Assembly: GCA_036497785.1 (NCBI GenBank)
Contig: DASXIW010000053.1
Span: forward strand, 1 to 7,969
Direction: 5' to 3'
Source: DASXIW01 sp036497785
GTDB taxonomy: Bacteria > Pseudomonadota > Alphaproteobacteria > Acetobacterales > Acetobacteraceae
Length of the DNA: 7,969 nt
Shown here: positions 5,658 through 7,969 of the stretch, piece by piece
Numbering within the stretch: the stretch's first letter is position 1
Layout of the letters: each line of letters opens with the position of its first letter
The notes under the pieces: generated by a model
The model's database searches: none
What the model saw: only the letters and a program-made list of their open reading frames with translations
What the model was told of the DNA's origin: nothing
Made by a program: the position numbers and the translations under genes

Positions 5658-6248
5658 ATGCCCAAGCCATCCAACCGCGAAAAGATCCTGACCAGTGGCC
5701 TGCGTGTCGTGCATGAGCGCGGCTATGCCGGGGCGAGCGTGCGCGACATCGTGGAGGCGGCCGGCGTGCCGCAGGGGTCGTTCACCAACCATTTCGCGTC
5801 GAAGGAAGCCTTCGGCCTGGAGATATTGGATCTGTATTTCGCCAATAGCTGCGAGGCGATGCGCGAGACCTTGCGCAACGATTCGCTGCCGCCGCTCGAA
5901 CGGCTCGGCGCCTGGATCGATGCCGGCAAGAATCGGCTCAACCGGACCGGCATGCGCAATGGCTGCCTGCTTGGTAATTTCACCGCCGAGGCGAGCGAGC
6001 ATAGTGAGGTGCTGCGCAACCGGCTGGTGGAGATCTTTGGTGAAGTGGCGAGTTCGGTTGCCGATTGCCTGCGGGCGGCTGTCGCCGCGGGCGAATTGCG
6101 GGCGAATATCGACTGCGACGAGGTGGCGGCGTTTGTCGTGTCCTCGGTGCAGGGCGCGAACCTGCTGGCCAAGGCGCAGCGAAGCGCTGTGCCGGTGGAG
6201 CGGTTCAAACGCATCCTGTTCTCGATGGTGCTGCGCAAAGCGGGCTGA
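5658..6248 (+). CDS. TetR-family transcriptional repressor, probable regulator of the adjacent exporter
   Basis: A 196-residue dimeric DNA-binding regulator. The N-terminal helix-turn-helix is clear: R-E-K-I-L near 7-11, then S-V-R-D-I-V-E-A-A-G-V-P-Q-G-S-F-T-N-H-F at 27-46, followed by the usual S-K-E-A-F. The ligand domain contains N-G-C-L-L-G-N-F at 101-108, a segment I associate with the AcuR/NemR-like group. There are four cysteines (65, 103, 137, 153), so thiol-based sensing of an electrophile is possible but unproven. The ATG at 5658 gives the common M-P-K-P-S start and fits the promoter. An in-frame ATG at 5637 would add seven residues and has only a weak GAAAG upstream, but cannot be excluded. 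It is followed, in the same direction, by two palindromic operators and the efflux gene, the usual layout of a local repressor and its target. Confidence 0.9.
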   Translation: MPKPSNREKILTSGLRVVHERGYAGASVRDIVEAAGVPQGSFTNHFASKEAFGLEILDLYFANSCEAMRETLRNDSLPPLERLGAWIDAGKNRLNRTGMRNGCLLGNFTAEASEHSEVLRNRLVEIFGEVASSVADCLRAAVAAGELRANIDCDEVAAFVVSSVQGANLLAKAQRSAVPVERFKRILFSMVLRKAG

Positions 6249-6274
6249 TGCCGTCATGAGGCGGTTTGATAACA

Positions 6275-6292
6275 AATACGGACATACGTATT
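6275..6292. promoter_or_regulatory. Operator 1, probable TetR binding site
   Basis: AATACGGACATACGTATT is an imperfect palindrome with perfect outer half-sites AATACG and CGTATT around a 6-bp centre; one more A/T pair extends it each side. It differs from operator 2 at a single base. It lies just upstream of the predicted -35 of the exporter. Repressor identity is inferred from adjacency. Confidence 0.72.
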
Positions 6293-6298
6293 TTTGAC

Positions 6299-6328
6299 TT
6301 GACCGGAAAATACGGACGTACGTATTAA
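6299..6328 (+). promoter_or_regulatory. Candidate promoter of the DHA2 exporter
   Basis: TTGACC (6299-6304, 5 of 6) and TATTAA (6323-6328, 4 of 6) are 18 bases apart. The -35 lies between the two operators and the -10 shares four bases with operator 2, so a bound repressor would exclude polymerase. TTGACT at 6294-6299 is an alternative -35 but lacks a well-spaced -10. Confidence 0.45.
6309..6326. promoter_or_regulatory. Operator 2, probable TetR binding site
   Basis: AATACGGACGTACGTATT is palindromic except for one mismatched pair (positions 7 and 12 of the site). Its centre is 34 bp from that of operator 1. It covers the spacer and start of the -10 of the predicted exporter promoter, the classic position for a TetR-type repressor. 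Confidence 0.75.
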
Positions 6329-6340
6329 TCTGGCGGGATT

Positions 6341-6397
6341 AGCGTGATCGCCGCGCATCACGCTTCGGTTGGGCGGATTCCGCGGCCCGCTCGGGCC
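6341..6397 (+). promoter_or_regulatory. Structured leader of the exporter mRNA
   Basis: Three inverted repeats follow one another between the promoter and ribosome site. AGCGTGAT (6341-6348) pairs with ATCACGCT (6357-6364) over 8 bases. GCGG/CCGC (6373-6376 and 6380-6383) has a 3-base loop. GGCCC/GGGCC (6384-6388 and 6393-6397) has a GCTC loop. The first could also be a DNA operator. No riboswitch class is recognised, and the GC-rich context makes short stems common. Confidence 0.25.
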
Positions 6398-6424
6398 TCA
6401 GCACATAAATAAAAGGACTGGACC

Positions 6425-7882
6425 ATGACGACTCCTGCCAGCGCGGCACAGAGTGCGGGCGATATGCTCGACCCGAATCGGTGGGCGGCGCTTGCCGTGC
6501 TGCTGACCGGCGCTTTCCTGGCGCCGCTCGACTTCTTCATCGTCAACGTCGCCATGCCGTCCATCACCACGGGGCTCGGTGCGACATCGGCGGACGTGCA
6601 GCTCGTGATTTCTGGCTATGCCGTGGTGTACGCGGTGTTCCTGATCACGGGCGGGCGGCTTGGCGATATTTACGGACGCAAATCGATCTTCCTGATCGGG
6701 CTTGCCGGTTTCGCGGCGGCCTCGGCTTTTTGCGGTCTTGCGTGGTCGCCGCTGACGCTGATTCTGGCGCGGCTGCTGCAGGCACTGGCCGCCGCGGCGA
6801 TGGCGCCGCAGGCGCTGGCCTCGGTCCATGCGCTGTTTCCGGCGCATGAGCGCGGGCGCGCGCTGAGCATCTACGGCATTGTCATCGGCCTGTCATCGGC
6901 GGTCGGGCAGCTGCTGGGCGGGGCGCTGGTGGAGGCCGATCTGGGCGGGTTGGGCTGGCGGCTGATCTTCCTGATCAACCTGCCGATTTCCATCGTTGCT
7001 TTTCTTGCCGCCATTCCCTTGCTGGGCGAAACGCGCGGCCGGCATCGCCCAAGGTTGGATTTGGGCGGCGTGGTGCTGTCGAGCGCGGCGCTCACGGCTT
7101 TCGTGGTGCCGTTGGTGGAGGGGCGCGAGCGTGGCTGGCCCTGGTGGTCGATCATCATGCTGCTGACCACGCCGCTATTCGTCGAATTATTTCGCCGCTA
7201 CGAGATCCGGCTGGCAAAATTCGGGGGCGATCCGCTGATCGCCATCGCGGTGCTCCAGTCGCCGGGGCTGCTGCGGGGATTGGGCGCGATCATGACACTC
7301 TATGCCATGGCTACGTTCTTCCTGATCTACTCGATCTATCTTCAGACCGCGCTCGGCTTCAGCGCCTTGCAGGCGGGGCTTGCCATCCTGCCCTTCACGG
7401 TCGGGTTTCTGGCGGGGTCCACGTTCAGTCCGCTCGTCGGCCGTTGGTTGGGGACGGGGGCGCCGTCGCTCGGATTTTCCCTCTCGGCGATCGGCGCGGT
7501 TGCGACGGCGCTGGTCGCCGCCCGGTTTCCCGCCGGCGCGATGCCGCCCTGGCCGTTGATGCTGCCCGCGCTGTTGCTGATCGGTCTTGGCATGGGCATG
7601 TCCATCCCAACCATGGTGCGGGTGATCGTGGAGCGGGTGGAGTCGCACCGGGCGGGGCTGGTCGGCGGGATGGTGAATTCGACGCTGCAGGTCAGTGCGG
7701 CCGTCGGGGTCGCGGTGCTGGGTGGGCTGTTCTTCACCGCGCTCGGCACCCGATCCGATCCGGCTTCCGTGACCGGCGCCTTTTCGGTGACGCTGCTGGC
7801 GATCGCGGCCTGCCATGCCGGTGGCGCCCTTCTGGCGGCCGGGCTGGGGCAGCGGCGCCGGGTCTTGCTCCAGATGGGTTAG
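6425..7882 (+). CDS. MFS multidrug exporter, DHA2 (EmrB/QacA) family, 14 TM
   Basis: A 485-residue inner-membrane proton-drug antiporter. The DHA2 signature L-D-F-F-I-V-N-V-A-M-P is at 35-45 in the first helix. Motif A, G-G-R-L-G-D-I-Y-G-R-K, is at 76-86 between helices 2 and 3. R116 and Q119 in A-R-L-L-Q sit in the motif B region. The antiporter motif C region in helix 5 reads G-L-S-S-A-V-G-Q-L-L-G-G at 155-166, with glutamine where the family usually has proline. About 14 hydrophobic stretches and the length fit DHA2. The ATG has AAGGA (6413-6417) 7 nt upstream. No membrane-fusion (EmrA-like) partner is visible, so it may act as a single component. Transcription is probably repressed by the upstream TetR protein through the two operators. 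The substrate is unknown; the repressor's ligand is likely a substrate or a related compound. Confidence 0.93.
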   Translation: MTTPASAAQSAGDMLDPNRWAALAVLLTGAFLAPLDFFIVNVAMPSITTGLGATSADVQLVISGYAVVYAVFLITGGRLGDIYGRKSIFLIGLAGFAAASAFCGLAWSPLTLILARLLQALAAAAMAPQALASVHALFPAHERGRALSIYGIVIGLSSAVGQLLGGALVEADLGGLGWRLIFLINLPISIVAFLAAIPLLGETRGRHRPRLDLGGVVLSSAALTAFVVPLVEGRERGWPWWSIIMLLTTPLFVELFRRYEIRLAKFGGDPLIAIAVLQSPGLLRGLGAIMTLYAMATFFLIYSIYLQTALGFSALQAGLAILPFTVGFLAGSTFSPLVGRWLGTGAPSLGFSLSAIGAVATALVAARFPAGAMPPWPLMLPALLLIGLGMGMSIPTMVRVIVERVESHRAGLVGGMVNSTLQVSAAVGVAVLGGLFFTALGTRSDPASVTGAFSVTLLAIAACHAGGALLAAGLGQRRRVLLQMG

Positions 7883-7895
7883 CGAAGCAGAGGCT

Positions 7896-7919
7896 CGGCC
7901 AGGCATGTTTGCCTGGCCG
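7896..7919. terminator. Hairpin between convergent genes
   Basis: A perfect 10-bp stem, CGGCCAGGCA (7896-7905) with TGCCTGGCCG (7910-7919), closed by the 4-base loop TGTT. It lies 13 nt after the exporter stop and 17 nt past the end of the minus-strand gene, so it could serve both. No T-run follows on either strand, so intrinsic termination is uncertain. Confidence 0.5.
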
Positions 7920-7936
7920 GGCGCAACCCGCCGGTA

Positions 7937-7969
7937 TCAGCCCTTGATGAAGGCGAGCAGGTCGGCGTT
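7937..7969 (-). CDS. C-terminal end of a minus-strand gene (partial)
   Basis: Reading the minus strand from the right edge gives N-A-D-L-L-A-F-I-K-G followed by TGA (7939-7937). A short amphipathic helix ending in a conserved-looking L-L-A-F-I/L-K-G is common at the C-termini of alpha/beta hydrolases and of some c-type cytochromes. Ten residues are too few to choose. It converges on the exporter gene. Confidence 0.45.
   Translation of the reverse strand, partial: NADLLAFIKG

Noticed and set aside
4571..5674. Minus-strand open frame of 367 codons opposite the M20 gene
   Set aside because: Composition is H/Q/R/G-rich in the manner of a shadow frame, and it runs through the terminator stem. 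The plus-strand gene has all M20 ligands.
6329..6424. Riboswitch in the exporter leader
   Set aside because: No conserved core of any class I know is present; only simple stems are visible.

Overview
The window is GC-rich bacterial DNA with the dense, overlapping gene packing and gene families common in Alphaproteobacteria. A Rhodospirillales-like relative is my guess, from overall protein flavour only; nothing here fixes the taxon. No rRNA, tRNA, CRISPR array or phage gene is visible.

Left edge (1-1669). The window opens in the last 36 codons of an ISAzo13-type transposase. Its outer end abuts a minus-strand pair: an AlkA/HhH-GPD-type DNA glycosylase and, 5 nt downstream, a small exported protein of unknown function. 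A divergent control region (about 1163-1432) separates this pair from a 78-residue single-pass membrane protein on the plus strand. It holds a well-spaced minus-strand promoter with a 13-bp palindrome in its spacer. It also holds a plus-strand promoter preceded by a 9-bp inverted repeat.

Centre (1748-5617). Four plus-strand genes run head to tail: a creatininase-family amidohydrolase, a ketopantoate-reductase-fold dehydrogenase, a classical NAD-type short-chain dehydrogenase and an M20 metallopeptidase. All three junctions are 4-nt start/stop overlaps (GTGA, ATGA, GTGA), so the four proteins are almost certainly made together. Two metal-dependent amide hydrolases plus two nicotinamide oxidoreductases look like a short catabolic route for an amide- or lactam-containing compound. 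The substrate cannot be read from the sequence. The reductase lacks the asparagines that bind pantoate in PanE, which argues against pantothenate synthesis. A strong 16-bp stem closes the operon.

Right side (5618-7969). A TetR-family repressor is followed by a 14-helix DHA2-type drug exporter. The gap between them carries two near-identical 18-bp palindromes whose centres are 34 bp apart, one lying over the exporter's predicted promoter. A 9-bp match to the palindrome also sits on the repressor's own predicted promoter. The simplest reading is an efflux pump held off by its neighbour until a ligand arrives, with the repressor controlling itself. The exporter ends at a perfect hairpin, and the last 33 bases are the C-terminus of a convergent minus-strand gene.
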